From NCBI RefSeq assembly GCF_007828045.1, contig NZ_VITN01000013.1:62001-126000 (forward strand): a stretch of DNA of 64,000 nucleotides. The letters are read 5' to 3'. A model generated the notes under the pieces. That model was not told the origin of the DNA. It saw only the letters and a list, made by a program, of their open reading frames with translations, and ran no database searches. The translations under genes and the position numbers were made by a program. This DNA comes from Nitrospirillum amazonense. Its GTDB lineage: Bacteria > Pseudomonadota > Alphaproteobacteria > Azospirillales > Azospirillaceae. Of this stretch, positions 53,935-62,519 are shown piece after piece. Every line of letters starts with the position of its first letter. Positions within the stretch are counted from its first letter, which is position 1.

Positions 53935-54005
53935 CTTTCTGGTCCTGTATCCGATCTGTACAAGCACCGAGGTGGCGTTTGGTTCGGTGCCGCTCCTGCG
54001 AAAGA

Positions 54006-54818
54006 TCAAATCTTGGTGCGCAGCTGCCGTCGCGCCTCATCCGCCAAGGGGTGCAGCGCCTGGGCCGAGGCGTCTGCCACCAGGCTATAGCCCATGCCGC
54101 GGTTGCACCAGGTGACGCCGCCGACATCGTCCTTCTGGTGCTCGGTCATGGGGGCGTCGCCATCCTGCTTCATGGGCCGCACCAGCATGGCGATGCGGTT
54201 GCCGCTGCTGTCGTCGTAGAAGAACATGGCACCCGGGCCGTGGGCGGTGGCGACCAGGCGCCCGCCCATGAACCGGTAGCCGGAGGCCGACAGGTCGGGC
54301 ACCGCCACCTTGCGGTCCAGCCGCTGTGACACCCAGCGCAGCAGCTGTTCCTGCTCGCCCGCGTGCATTTCCACCGGCCGCACGGCGTCGGCCGCGTAGA
54401 CGCGGTAATTGTCCATGGCCTCCTGCGTGAGCATGCTCTCAGGGTTCATCGACGCCTTGCCGGCGGTGATGCCGTGCATGGACCAGCCGCCGGCCCCGCC
54501 GATCAGCACCAGGGCCACGGCGGCGGCGATGGTGCGCCAGGGGCCGGCCCCCGGAACAGAGAGCCACGAGCGCGCCTGCCGGTGTTGCCGCGCCTCGACC
54601 AGGCGGGCCAGATTCAGGCGGTCGGGCACCGGCTCTTCCGCGATGGGGGCCAGGGCGGCGCGCAGGGCCTCACGCTGGGCGGTGTAGGCGGCCACGCGCC
54701 GGGCGGCGTCGGGGTGGGTGGACAGATACTCCTCAACCTCCTCCTGGCGCCGCTCGTCCAGGGCATGGTCGACATAGGCCTGAAAGTCTTCCTCGGTGAT
54801 GGGGCGGCCGGGGTTCAT
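54006..54818 (-). CDS. membrane anti-sigma factor
   Basis: A 270-aa protein. A cytoplasmic N-terminal domain (1-85: E-E-D-F-Q-A-Y-V-D-H-A-L-D) resembles anti-sigma regions. One transmembrane segment (about 95-113) and a periplasmic C-terminal domain follow. It overlaps the ECF sigma stop by ATGA, the usual sigma/anti-sigma pairing. No zinc-binding H-x3-C-x2-C motif is evident, so it is probably not a ZAS-type factor. The signal may be oxidative, given the operon. Confidence 0.88.
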   Translation of the reverse strand: MNPGRPITEEDFQAYVDHALDERRQEEVEEYLSTHPDAARRVAAYTAQREALRAALAPIAEEPVPDRLNLARLVEARQHRQARSWLSVPGAGPWRTIAAAVALVLIGGAGGWSMHGITAGKASMNPESMLTQEAMDNYRVYAADAVRPVEMHAGEQEQLLRWVSQRLDRKVAVPDLSASGYRFMGGRLVATAHGPGAMFFYDDSSGNRIAMLVRPMKQDGDAPMTEHQKDDVGGVTWCNRGMGYSLVADASAQALHPLADEARRQLRTKI

Positions 54819-55381
54819 TTCACTCTCCTGAAAATTCCAGCGCCAAAAACCGGGCGATGGATGGTGGCGCCGCCCTTCGCGGCCTCCTGCGCGGGGGCGC
54901 CCTCCATCTTCCGTAACAGCTTCTCCCGCGCCCGGGCCAGGCGGGACATGACGGTGCCGATGGGGATGTCCAGCACCCGTGCCGCCTCGGCATAGGTCAG
55001 GTCTTCCACCGACACCAGCAGCAGCACGCTGCGCTGATCCTCCGGCAGGGTTTGCAGGGCCTGCATCACGTCGGCGTGGTGCAGCGCGTCCTCCTGTGTC
55101 GCCGGCCGGGCGATCATGGCCTCGTCCACCCCGTCGTCCAGGGTGACGTGGCTGCCGCGCCGCCGGTTCTGGCGCATATGGCTGACGGCCAGGTTGTGCA
55201 GGATGGTGAACAGCCAGGTGCGGGCGTCACCGTCCTGCCGCCGCTGGTGCCAGCGGGTGATGGCCCGCTCCAGACAATCCTGCACCAGATCGTCCGCCGT
55301 GGCGTGGTCCTTCACCAGCGCCCGGGCGTAGCGCCGCAGCGGTGGAATCAGCGGCTCGATCAGCAGCATCATGTCGTTCAT
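54815..55381 (-). CDS. ECF-family RNA polymerase sigma factor
   Basis: A 188-aa sigma factor. Region 2 (about 10-75: DLVQDCLERAITRW, TWLFTILHNLAVSHMR) and region 4 (about 105-160: LPEDQRSVLLLVSVEDLTYAEAARVLDIPIGTVMSRLARAR) are complete. ATG 55381 has AGGG nine bases upstream and was preferred over ATG 55390. It follows cytochrome b561 after about 30 bp and overlaps the anti-sigma gene. Confidence 0.92.
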   Translation of the reverse strand: MNDMMLLIEPLIPPLRRYARALVKDHATADDLVQDCLERAITRWHQRRQDGDARTWLFTILHNLAVSHMRQNRRRGSHVTLDDGVDEAMIARPATQEDALHHADVMQALQTLPEDQRSVLLLVSVEDLTYAEAARVLDIPIGTVMSRLARAREKLLRKMEGAPAQEAAKGGATIHRPVFGAGIFRRVK

Positions 55382-55411
55382 GGCACGCATCCCTGGGCCC
55401 GGGGTCCACCG

Positions 55412-55951
55412 TCAGCGACGGGTGCGCCAGGCCGCCATGCTCTGGAACACGCCATCCTTGAAAAGGAGGCCATGCATCAGGGCGGCGGACAAGTGGGCGA
55501 TCACCGTGAGGAACAAAGCGTACGCCAGATAGGTGTGCAGGTGGCGCAAGGACGCGTACAGCCCCCTGTCCGGCGACAGCAGCGGCGGCAGGTGCACGGC
55601 ACCCCAGACGGTGATGGGGTAGCCGCCGGCCGACAGCATGGACCAGCCCACCAGGGGCAAGGCGATCATCAGGGCGTACAGCACCAGGTGCGACAGGTGG
55701 GCGACGGCCTTCTGCGGCGCCGGCATGTCCGCCGGCAGGGGCGGCGTACCCTTGGTGGCTCGCACCGCCAGGCGGATCAGCGCCAGCAGCAGCAGGGTGA
55801 CGCCCACCGACTTGTGCAGCGGCACCAGCCAATTGTGGCTGGCCCCGACGGTGGAGACCATGCCTACGCCGATGAACAGCATGGCGATGATCAGGACGGC
55901 CATCAGCCAGTGCAGCAGCCGGGCGGCGCCGCTGAACGTGGTCGACTTCAT
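55412..55951 (-). CDS. cytochrome b561 family membrane protein
   Basis: A 179-aa membrane protein with four hydrophobic segments. Histidines in LLHWLM, PLHKSVG, HLSHLV and HLHTYLAYAL fit the two b-type haem sites. It probably carries electrons between quinol and a periplasmic acceptor. Its start overlaps the stop of the catalase-like peroxidase (ATGA), suggesting it supplies electrons to that protein. Confidence 0.9.
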   Translation of the reverse strand: MKSTTFSGAARLLHWLMAVLIIAMLFIGVGMVSTVGASHNWLVPLHKSVGVTLLLLALIRLAVRATKGTPPLPADMPAPQKAVAHLSHLVLYALMIALPLVGWSMLSAGGYPITVWGAVHLPPLLSPDRGLYASLRHLHTYLAYALFLTVIAHLSAALMHGLLFKDGVFQSMAAWRTRR

Positions 55952-57075
55952 TGGGCGGACTCCTTGGCGGCGGGCTGACTGGAAGCGGGGGCGGGGAAAG
56001 CCTTGTCGGCGGCCAACGCGCTGGCGGCCACGGGTTCACCCGTGCGGCGGGTGTAGCCCACGGCGTAGACGGAGGAACGCGCGGCCAGCAGCGGATCGTC
56101 GGAGGGCGACACGCCGGCCGGCAGGATGGTGGGGTCGAAGTTCACGTCACGGCAGGGCCCATTCTCCTCGGTCACCGCGCGATCGATGGTCAGGGTGCCA
56201 ACCTCCAGCCGCTGGCGGTCGTCCGGCCAGGGCTTGGTGGCGTCGTCGGTGGGATCGCCGGCGTTGGGCAGGATAACGGACAGATGCCAGACCAGCGGGC
56301 CCTGGGCGAGGCGGCTGGCGGCCTCATCGAACAGGAAGTCGCGCGGCCGGTCGGCCAGGGTCGCCTTGTCCAATTCGTCGAACGGCGCCTCGGGCGTGAA
56401 GATCCAGCGCACCAGGCGGGTCTGGCCCTGGTCGTTGGTGAAGCGGAAGGCGTTGACGCTGTTGTAGTTGGCGTTGGCGAAGCTGCTGGGCAGGGGGGCC
56501 TTCGCCATGTAGTCGGCGAAGGCCTTGGTCTCCGGATGCTGCGCCATATAGGCCTGTACCTTGGCCGGGTCGGGCTTGCCCGTCGCGGGGTCGGGCGTGG
56601 TCGCCAGCTGAAAGTCGAGGAAGGCCTGCGGCGTGGCCACGGGGAACACCGGCACATGGTTCAGCGCCATGCGCCATTGTTCACCCCGCGGCAGATCGAA
56701 CTTCAGCGCCAGGCTGTGGAAGGTGACGCGGCCATCACCGGCATTGGGCACGCCGCCAGCCAGGGAGAAGCGGCCGATGACCGGGGTGGTGGTTTGGCGG
56801 AACAGGCTGGCCTTGCTGAGGGCCAAGCCCTGGCCGTTGCCGTCGAAATGGCCGACCACGCACAGGCCCTTGGCATGGGCACGGCGGAAGCCCTCGTGCT
56901 TTCCGTCATGGCCCTCCAGCGCATTCACGATAGTCGTCGGCTTCAGCCGGCCGGATGACAGCCAGCCGCCGGCATAGGCGAAGGCGGCGGTGGCCCCGCC
57001 CGCGACGGTGGCGATGGCCAGCAGCGACACCAGGCTGCGGCGGCTGAGGATGTCCTGAACTCGGTAGCCAGGCAT
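55948..57075 (-). CDS. catalase-related peroxidase, exported
   Basis: A 375-aa protein of the small catalase-like peroxidase group (SrpA-like). A hydrophobic N-terminal segment (about 14-35) after R-R-S acts as a signal or anchor. The haem-distal histidine is in GFRRAHAKGLC, and VTFHSLALKF and NSVNAFRFTN are typical core blocks. It should consume peroxide using donor electrons in the periplasm. It is first in an operon with cytochrome b561, ECF sigma and anti-sigma, preceded by an ECF-type promoter. Confidence 0.9.
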   Translation of the reverse strand: MPGYRVQDILSRRSLVSLLAIATVAGGATAAFAYAGGWLSSGRLKPTTIVNALEGHDGKHEGFRRAHAKGLCVVGHFDGNGQGLALSKASLFRQTTTPVIGRFSLAGGVPNAGDGRVTFHSLALKFDLPRGEQWRMALNHVPVFPVATPQAFLDFQLATTPDPATGKPDPAKVQAYMAQHPETKAFADYMAKAPLPSSFANANYNSVNAFRFTNDQGQTRLVRWIFTPEAPFDELDKATLADRPRDFLFDEAASRLAQGPLVWHLSVILPNAGDPTDDATKPWPDDRQRLEVGTLTIDRAVTEENGPCRDVNFDPTILPAGVSPSDDPLLAARSSVYAVGYTRRTGEPVAASALAADKAFPAPASSQPAAKESAQ

Positions 57076-57132
57076 GGGCGGGGTCCCTTTCGGCCTTGGA
57101 AACGGGCCCCCTAGGGGGCCGCACCCCCCATT

Positions 57133-57157
57133 GACGCCGCCGCCGCCGGATTATTCC
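57133..57157 (-). promoter_or_regulatory. ECF-type promoter of the peroxidase operon
   Basis: On the minus strand GGAAT (57157-57153) and CGTC (57136-57133) are separated by 16 bp, the usual layout for ECF sigma promoters. Transcription would start about 50 bases upstream of the peroxidase ATG. The encoded ECF sigma factor is the likely user, giving autoregulation. Confidence 0.68.
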
Positions 57158-57187
57158 AGGCGGGGCGGAAATTTTTTCGAAGCGGGG

Positions 57188-58387
57188 CTAATGCGCGAAG
57201 CCGGGGCAGGCGTCGTCGTCCTGCACGCCATCCGCCTGCGTGCCGCCCTTGTCCGTGGCGGCGGCGATGGCGGTCAGGCTGAGGGCGCAGACGGCCAGGC
57301 CGGCGCCCAGCCAGGGCAAATTCCCGTAGGCCACGCCGTGGTCGATGGCGATGCCGCCGAACCAGGCGCCCAGCGCGTTGCCCATGTTGAACGCACCCTG
57401 GTTCAGGGTGGAGGCCAGGTTGGGCGCCCCGCGCGCCTGGTCCACCACCCGCATCTGCAAGGGGGAGCCGACGGAGAAGGCGGCGATGCCCCAGAGCACC
57501 AAGGTGGGCACGACGCCCAGCGGCGTGGCGCTGGTCCATACCAGGGCCACCAGGATCAGGGTGATGATGCCGAAGGTGGTCATGACCACGGGCATCATCT
57601 TCCAATCGGCCAGGCGCCCACCCACCAGGTTGCCCACCGTCAGCCCCACGCCGAACAACAGCAGGACGTAGGTGACCTGGTCAGGGCTGAAGCCGGTGAC
57701 ATGCTCCAGCAGCGGGGTGATGTAGGTCAGCACGCTGAACAGGCTGGCGGAGGAGATGACGCTGATCATCATGGCCATGGCGACCTGGGGGCGGCCCAGC
57801 ACGCGGAACTCGCCCAGCAGGCTACCGCCGCTGCTCCCCTGCAGGCCGCGCGGCAGCCACAGGGCCAGGGCGGCGGCGGCGATGACGCCGATGGCGACCA
57901 CGGCCCAGAAGGTGGCGCGCCAGCCCAGCTCATGCCCCAGCGCGGTGCCCAGGGGCACGCCCAGCACATTGGCCAACGTCAATCCCGAGAACATCAACGA
58001 GATGGCCTGGCCCCGCTTGTGTCGCGGCACCAGGCCGGCCGCCACCACGGCGCCAATGCCGAAGAAGGTGCCGTGCGACAGGGCGGTGATGATGCGCGCC
58101 GTCATCAGCAGTCCGTACGTGGGCGCCACCGCGCAGCAGAAGTTGCCGAAGATGAAGATGCCCATCAAGCCGATCAGCGCGCTCTTGCGCGGCAGCCGTG
58201 CGGTCGATACCGCCAGGATGGGGGCGCCCACCACCACGCTTAAGGCATAGGCGGTGACCAGCATGCCGGCCTGCGGGATGGTGACGCGCAGATCCTGCGC
58301 CAGATCCGGCAGCATGCCCATGATCACGAACTCGGTCGTGCCGATACCGAAGGAGGCGATGGCGAGGGCGAGCAGGGGCAAGGGCAC
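57188..58387 (-). CDS. MFS transporter, DHA1 (AraJ/YdhP-like) exporter
   Basis: A 399-aa transporter with twelve predicted transmembrane segments. The start block FGIGTTEFVIMGMLPDLA and the motif A-like ARLPRKSALIGLMGIF match the AraJ/SotB/YdhP branch, which exports sugars or drugs. GTG 58387 has GGAG eight bases upstream; GTG 58396 is the longer alternative. A 10-bp dyad upstream is a candidate operator. The substrate is unknown. Confidence 0.88.
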   Translation of the reverse strand: MPLPLLALAIASFGIGTTEFVIMGMLPDLAQDLRVTIPQAGMLVTAYALSVVVGAPILAVSTARLPRKSALIGLMGIFIFGNFCCAVAPTYGLLMTARIITALSHGTFFGIGAVVAAGLVPRHKRGQAISLMFSGLTLANVLGVPLGTALGHELGWRATFWAVVAIGVIAAAALALWLPRGLQGSSGGSLLGEFRVLGRPQVAMAMMISVISSASLFSVLTYITPLLEHVTGFSPDQVTYVLLLFGVGLTVGNLVGGRLADWKMMPVVMTTFGIITLILVALVWTSATPLGVVPTLVLWGIAAFSVGSPLQMRVVDQARGAPNLASTLNQGAFNMGNALGAWFGGIAIDHGVAYGNLPWLGAGLAVCALSLTAIAAATDKGGTQADGVQDDDACPGFAH

Positions 58388-58405
58388 TGGAACCACTCCG
58401 GAATC

Positions 58406-58438
58406 GGCGATGCTATCGTGGATGCCCTTAGCATCGCC
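58406..58438. promoter_or_regulatory. 10-bp inverted repeat upstream of the MFS gene
   Basis: GGCGATGCTA (58406-58415) and TAGCATCGCC (58429-58438) form a perfect dyad around 13 bp. It lies 18-52 bases upstream of the MFS start. It suits a dimeric repressor site, though no regulator gene adjoins it. Confidence 0.55.
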
Positions 58439-58524
58439 GAAAATAGGTAAGCGCTGTCATGCTGCGTTGCAGCAGGAGGCATGACGCCACGGGATGCCGT
58501 GCGGGAACTCTTGGGGAAGGCCGC

Positions 58525-59259
58525 TTATTCCGGCGCGCGCAGCCAGCGCTCGGCCGCCGCCGCCGCCCGTTCCGCATAGTCGGGCTGGTCGGGCCCCAGC
58601 AGGGGCAGGCCCCATTCCGCCACCACGCGGGCGATGCCGTCGGCGTCCATGGGCAGGCCCAGTTCCTTCAAGCGCCAGGCCATGTTCATCTCCTGGCCCC
58701 AGAAATAGATCCGGGTGGCGCCGGTGTTGGCGGCCATGGTCCGCACCTGGGCCTCACGGTCCAGGCCGTGCAGCGGCAGCCAGATGTCGGCCAGCAGGGT
58801 GTCGAAGGGCTGGCCGTCCACCGGCGTCCAGCTGTAGGCGTCGCCCTGGTGGATGGTGATCTTGGCGGCGGCCTCGGACGGCAACTGCCGGAAGATGCCG
58901 GACTGTTCCACCACCGCCAGCACCTCCGCATCGAATTCCACCACCGTGACGGCGGTGACGGCAGGGTTCAGGGCGGCGTTGGCGACGGCCCAGCCCATGC
59001 CCATGCCCATCACCACCGTACGCCCACTGGCCAGCTGGCAGCCGATCTCCTGGCTTTCCGTTTCCATGGGCGTCATCGACATCCAGGCGCGGGTGTTGCC
59101 GCTGTCGTGGCGGATCAGCGCCGCCATGTTTTCCACCATGCGCGGCCCCGACCAATAGCCGGGGCAGATGACCAATGCCGCCAGCCGCATCTCCCACCGT
59201 TCCCCCATGAAGGGCTGGTAGGTGGGATAGAACAAGGGGAAGGCGGCGGTGTCGGACAT
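58525..59259 (-). CDS. class I SAM-methyltransferase / spermidine-synthase-like protein
   Basis: A 244-aa Rossmann-fold protein. The nucleotide loop is VVMGMGMGWAVANAAL (about 82-97), followed by VVEFDAEVL and GDAYSWTP, as in methyltransferases and the spermidine synthase superfamily. The catalytic Asp of polyamine synthases is not clearly placed, so no reaction is assigned. It starts 230 bp after clpP ends and seems monocistronic. Confidence 0.7.
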   Translation of the reverse strand: MSDTAAFPLFYPTYQPFMGERWEMRLAALVICPGYWSGPRMVENMAALIRHDSGNTRAWMSMTPMETESQEIGCQLASGRTVVMGMGMGWAVANAALNPAVTAVTVVEFDAEVLAVVEQSGIFRQLPSEAAAKITIHQGDAYSWTPVDGQPFDTLLADIWLPLHGLDREAQVRTMAANTGATRIYFWGQEMNMAWRLKELGLPMDADGIARVVAEWGLPLLGPDQPDYAERAAAAAERWLRAPE

Positions 59260-59303
59260 GCGGAACTCCAGACCTGGCGGGGCGGGGCGGGTTGGGGGCC
59301 ATG

Positions 59304-59343
59304 AAAAAAGCCGCCGACGCCGGTGGGGCGAGGGCGGCTTTGA
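59304..59343 (-). terminator. Rho-independent terminator of clpP
   Basis: On the minus strand AAAGCCGCC and GGCGGCTTT pair around a loop of about 16 bases and run into six T. It starts about 25 bases after the clpP stop. Confidence 0.82.
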
Positions 59344-59366
59344 TCAACGTCTCAAGGTGCTGGACC

Positions 59367-60017
59367 TTACTTCAGGTCGTCGGCCTTGCTGATGATGTGG
59401 GTGACGATGCCGTAATCCTTGGCCTCTTCCGCCGACATCCAGAAGTTACGGTCCGTGTCCTGCTCGATCTTCTCGAGCGGCTGGCCGGTCTCACGGGCGA
59501 TGATGCTGTTCAGACGCTTGCGCATCTTCACGATCTCGCGCGCCTCGATGGCGATGTCGGTGGCCTGGCCGCCGGTGCCGCCCATCGGCTGATGGATCAG
59601 GAAGCGGGTGTTGGGCAGGCAGAAGCGGTTTTCCTTGGCGGCGCCCAGGAAAATGTGTGCGCCGGCGCTGGCCACCCAGCCGGTGCCCAGGACCAGGACG
59701 CGCGGACGGATGAACTGCAGGATGTCGTGGATGCTGTCGCCGCTTTCCACGTGACCGCCCTGCGAGTTGATCACCAGGCGGATGGGGTCGTCGCTTTCCG
59801 ACGCCAGGGCCAGCAGCTGGGCGATGGTGCTCTCGGCGATCTTCTGGTTGATCTCACCGAAGATCAGGACCGTGCGGCTCTTGAACAGGCTCTGCGCCAC
59901 GGGGGAGAAAGGCGCGCCCTTGGATTTTTCCTCCTTGCCGCCTTCCGGAGCGGTCTCGGGGGCGTCATCGGGTTCTTCGTCGTCGAAGCGGATCGGCAGG
60001 GTCACCAGGATCTCCAT
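59367..60017 (-). CDS. clpP: ClpP-family protease subunit with Asn at the catalytic Asp position
   Basis: A 216-aa ClpP-fold protein with an acidic, Glu-rich N-terminal extension (about 12-35). Ser117 (WVASAGAH) and His142 (LIHQPMGG) fit the catalytic serine and histidine. Aligned to E. coli ERDTERDRFLSA, this protein reads EQDTDRNFWMSA, so Asn191 replaces the catalytic Asp171. It may still work with a weakened triad, or act as a regulatory subunit. No clpX or tig gene adjoins it, so it is probably not the housekeeping copy. ATG 60017 is preferred over TTG 60029. Confidence 0.86.
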   Translation of the reverse strand: MEILVTLPIRFDDEEPDDAPETAPEGGKEEKSKGAPFSPVAQSLFKSRTVLIFGEINQKIAESTIAQLLALASESDDPIRLVINSQGGHVESGDSIHDILQFIRPRVLVLGTGWVASAGAHIFLGAAKENRFCLPNTRFLIHQPMGGTGGQATDIAIEAREIVKMRKRLNSIIARETGQPLEKIEQDTDRNFWMSAEEAKDYGIVTHIISKADDLK

Positions 60018-60200
60018 GGGAACGAACAAGACGGGGGGCCGAACCGGCGGCCCATCCGGCCACCCTTATCAGGTAGCGGGATTCGCCGCCCCATTCAACC
60101 CGCCCGTGACAGAACGGCTTTACCATGATCGGCTACCCCGGCCGGTCTATTCAAGTCCGGATGCGTGGATTCACGCTTCAAGCCGTTTCCGGCTTTCCGC

Positions 60201-60247
60201 GATCCACTTGGGCCCGCGATCCACTTGGGCCCGCGATCCACTTGGGC
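60201..60247 (+). repeat. 17-bp tandem repeat (2.8 copies) upstream of the ABC importer
   Basis: GATCCACTTGGGCCCGC is repeated exactly at 60201 and 60218, with a partial third copy at 60235-60247. It ends 65 bases before the ATP-binding gene start. It could be a regulator-binding array or a slippage product. Confidence 0.75.
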
Positions 60248-60312
60248 AAGACTGGCGCGTCGTCTCCGGCATAGGTAAAGGTTAAGGCCGGCATGGCTGG
60301 AGACGGAAACAC

Positions 60313-61083
60313 ATGATGGGGCAGGGGCCGGCACCCTTCCTGGAATTGCAGGGCGTGACCAAGCGCTATCCCAACGGGACGCTGGCGCTGACCGGCATCT
60401 CGCTGGCGGTGGGCGAGGGGGAGTTCCTGGCCATCGTCGGCGCCAGCGGCTGCGGCAAGAGCACCATCCTGCGCCATGTCGCCGGCCTGGTGGCGCCCAC
60501 GGCCGGCCGCATCAGCTGGTCCAAGCCGCCGGCCACTGGCGGCGTGGGTATGGTATTCCAGGAACCGACGCTCATGCCCTGGGCCTGCATCCGGGACAAT
60601 GTCCGCCTGCCGCTGGATCTGGCCAAGGTGCCGCGCGCCGAGGCCGACGCCCGCGTCACCGCCCTGCTGGCCCAGGTGGGGCTGGCCGACTTCGCCCAGG
60701 CCTATCCCCGCGAACTGTCGGGCGGCATGAAGATGCGCGCCTCCATCGCCCGCGCCCTGGTCACCCGCCCGCGCCTGCTGCTGATGGATGAGCCGTTCGC
60801 GGCCCTGGATGAGATCACGCGCCAGAAGCTGAACGACGACCTGCTGGCCCTGTGGCGGGAGCAGCGCTTCACCGCGATGTTCGTCACCCACAGCGTCTAT
60901 GAGGGCGTGTACCTGGCCAACCGCGCCATCGTCATGGCGCCCCGGCCGGGCCGCATCCACGCCGATATCCCGCTGGACCTGCCCTATCCCCGCGATGAGG
61001 CGCTACGCACCGATGCCCGCTATGCCGCCGCGTGCCGCGCAGTCTCCCTGGCCCTGGCTGACGCTATCCTGAGGGCGGCATGA
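60313..61083 (+). CDS. NitT/TauT-family ABC transporter ATP-binding protein
   Basis: A 256-aa ATPase. Walker A GASGCGKST (43-51), Q-loop VFQEPTLMPW, signature LSGGMKMR, Walker B LLLMDEPFAALDE and switch His in THSVYEG are present. The LMPW Q-loop and GMKMR signature are typical of nitrate/sulfonate/taurine or pyrimidine-precursor importers. GGAGA lies ten bases before the ATG. It overlaps the permease gene by ATGA. No binding-protein gene is in the window. Confidence 0.9.
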   Translation: MMGQGPAPFLELQGVTKRYPNGTLALTGISLAVGEGEFLAIVGASGCGKSTILRHVAGLVAPTAGRISWSKPPATGGVGMVFQEPTLMPWACIRDNVRLPLDLAKVPRAEADARVTALLAQVGLADFAQAYPRELSGGMKMRASIARALVTRPRLLLMDEPFAALDEITRQKLNDDLLALWREQRFTAMFVTHSVYEGVYLANRAIVMAPRPGRIHADIPLDLPYPRDEALRTDARYAAACRAVSLALADAILRAA

Positions 61084-61865
61084 ACACGTTGCGTCGCCTG
61101 GCCCCCATCATCCTCGGCGTGATCGTGCTGGCGGCGTGGGAGGGGCTGGTGCGCCTGCTGGCCGTGCCTGCCTTCGTCCTGCCGCCGCCCAGCGCCGTGG
61201 TCGCGGCCCTGCTGGCCGATCCCAACACGCTGGGCCTATCGCTGTGGTTCACGCTGACCGTGACCTTGCAGGCCTTCGCCCTGGCGGTGACAGGTGGCGT
61301 GGCGCTGGCCATCCTGTTCACCCGTTCCCCCCTGCTGGCCTCCGCCCTCTATCCCTACGCCGTCATCCTGCAGGTGACGCCGGTGATGGCCATCGCGCCC
61401 CTGCTGCTGGTCTGGGTGGGGTATGAGCGGGTGGATCTGGCGCAGCTGATCCTAGCCTGGATCGTCGCTTTCTTCCCCATTCTGGGCAATACCACCCTGG
61501 GCCTGCGCTCGGCCGACGCGGGCCTGCGCGACCTGTTCCGCCTCTATGGCGCCAGCAAGTGGCAGGTGCTGTGGCGGCTGGAGCTGCCCTCGGCCTTGCC
61601 CTACCTGCTGGCGGGCACGAAGATCTCGGGCGGCCTGGCGCTCATCGGCGCGGTGGTGGCGGAATTCGTGGCCGGGTCGGGGACGGGCAGCGGCCTCGCC
61701 TGGCGCATCGTGGATGCCAGCAACCGCCTGAACACCCCGCGCATGTTCGCGGCCCTGGCGCTGTTGTCCCTGTTGGGTGTGGCCATCTTCGCCCTGTTGT
61801 CGCTGGTCCAGCGCCTGGCGCTCAGGCGCTGGCACGACAGCGAGGCTGACATCGCTAACGTTTAG
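61080..61865 (+). CDS. NitT/TauT-family ABC transporter permease
   Basis: A 261-aa permease with about six transmembrane segments. The EAA-like loop is FRLYGASKWQVLWRLELPSALPYL. It pairs with the ATPase through an ATGA overlap. ThiX/SsuC-like relatives import thiamine precursors or sulfonates; the substrate is not determinable without the missing binding protein. Confidence 0.9.
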   Translation: MNTLRRLAPIILGVIVLAAWEGLVRLLAVPAFVLPPPSAVVAALLADPNTLGLSLWFTLTVTLQAFALAVTGGVALAILFTRSPLLASALYPYAVILQVTPVMAIAPLLLVWVGYERVDLAQLILAWIVAFFPILGNTTLGLRSADAGLRDLFRLYGASKWQVLWRLELPSALPYLLAGTKISGGLALIGAVVAEFVAGSGTGSGLAWRIVDASNRLNTPRMFAALALLSLLGVAIFALLSLVQRLALRRWHDSEADIANV

Positions 61866-61867
61866 AT

Positions 61868-61898
61868 CAACGGCGTGAGACGCTGGCTCATGCCGTTG
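61868..61898 (+). terminator. hairpin just after the permease gene
   Basis: A 12-bp stem with one G-T pair (61868-61879 with 61887-61898) around a seven-base loop starts three bases after the stop. There is no T-tract. Confidence 0.48.
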
Positions 61899-62003
61899 TA
61901 GGACGCGACCGCGTCCGCCGGAGATTTTGGGGCCAAGGCCCTGAATCGAGGGTCGGCCAAGCGGCCGGATGGCCGCGCCCGGCGTTTGAGGGAACCCGCT
62001 GGA

Positions 62004-62519
62004 TTACTTGTCGTAATTCAGCAGCGACAGCACCGGCACGTCCAGCTTCTTGCGGCCTTCCAGGAAGTCCAGCTCGATCAGGAAGGCGGCGGCGCGCACG
62101 TCGGCGCCCACGTCGCGCAACAGCTTGATGGCGGCGTTCATGGTGCCGCCGGTGGCCAGCAGATCGTCCACCACCACCACGCGCTGGCCCGGCTGCACCA
62201 GGTCGGCCTGGATTTCCACCGTGTCGCTGCCGTACTCCAGGTCGTAGGAGTGGCGCACCACGTCGCCCGGCAGCTTGCCCTTCTTGCGCACCATGGCGAA
62301 GCCCAGGCCCAGCTTCAGCGCCAGAGGGGCCGCCATCAGGAAGCCGCGGGACTCGATGCCCACGATGAAGTCGACGCCCGTCTCCTGGATCAGGCGGGCC
62401 ATGCGGCCCATGGCGACGGCCCAGGCGTCGGCGTGCGCCAGCAGCGGCGAGATGTCGTAGAACAGGATACCGGGCTTGGGATAGTCCGGGACGCCGCGGA
62501 TGTGGCTTTTCAGGTCCAT
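62004..62519 (-). CDS. apt: adenine phosphoribosyltransferase
   Basis: A 171-aa purine-salvage enzyme making AMP from adenine and PRPP. The PRPP loop [28 protein letters not shown] and the dimer segment [10 protein letters not shown] match Apt closely. The length is typical. GAGG lies nine bases before ATG 62519; the open frame further upstream lacks homology. It is divergent from the mla genes. Confidence 0.96.
   Translation of the reverse strand: MDLKSHIRGVPDYPKPGILFYDISPLLAHADAWAVAMGRMARLIQETGVDFIVGIESRGFLMAAPLALKLGLGFAMVRKKGKLPGDVVRHSYDLEYGSDTVEIQADLVQPGQRVVVVDDLLATGGTMNAAIKLLRDVGADVRAAAFLIELDFLEGRKKLDVPVLSLLNYDK

Noticed and set aside
60201-60247. Replication iterons
   Set aside because: Only 2.8 copies, no rep gene, no DnaA boxes and no AT-rich unwinding region nearby.
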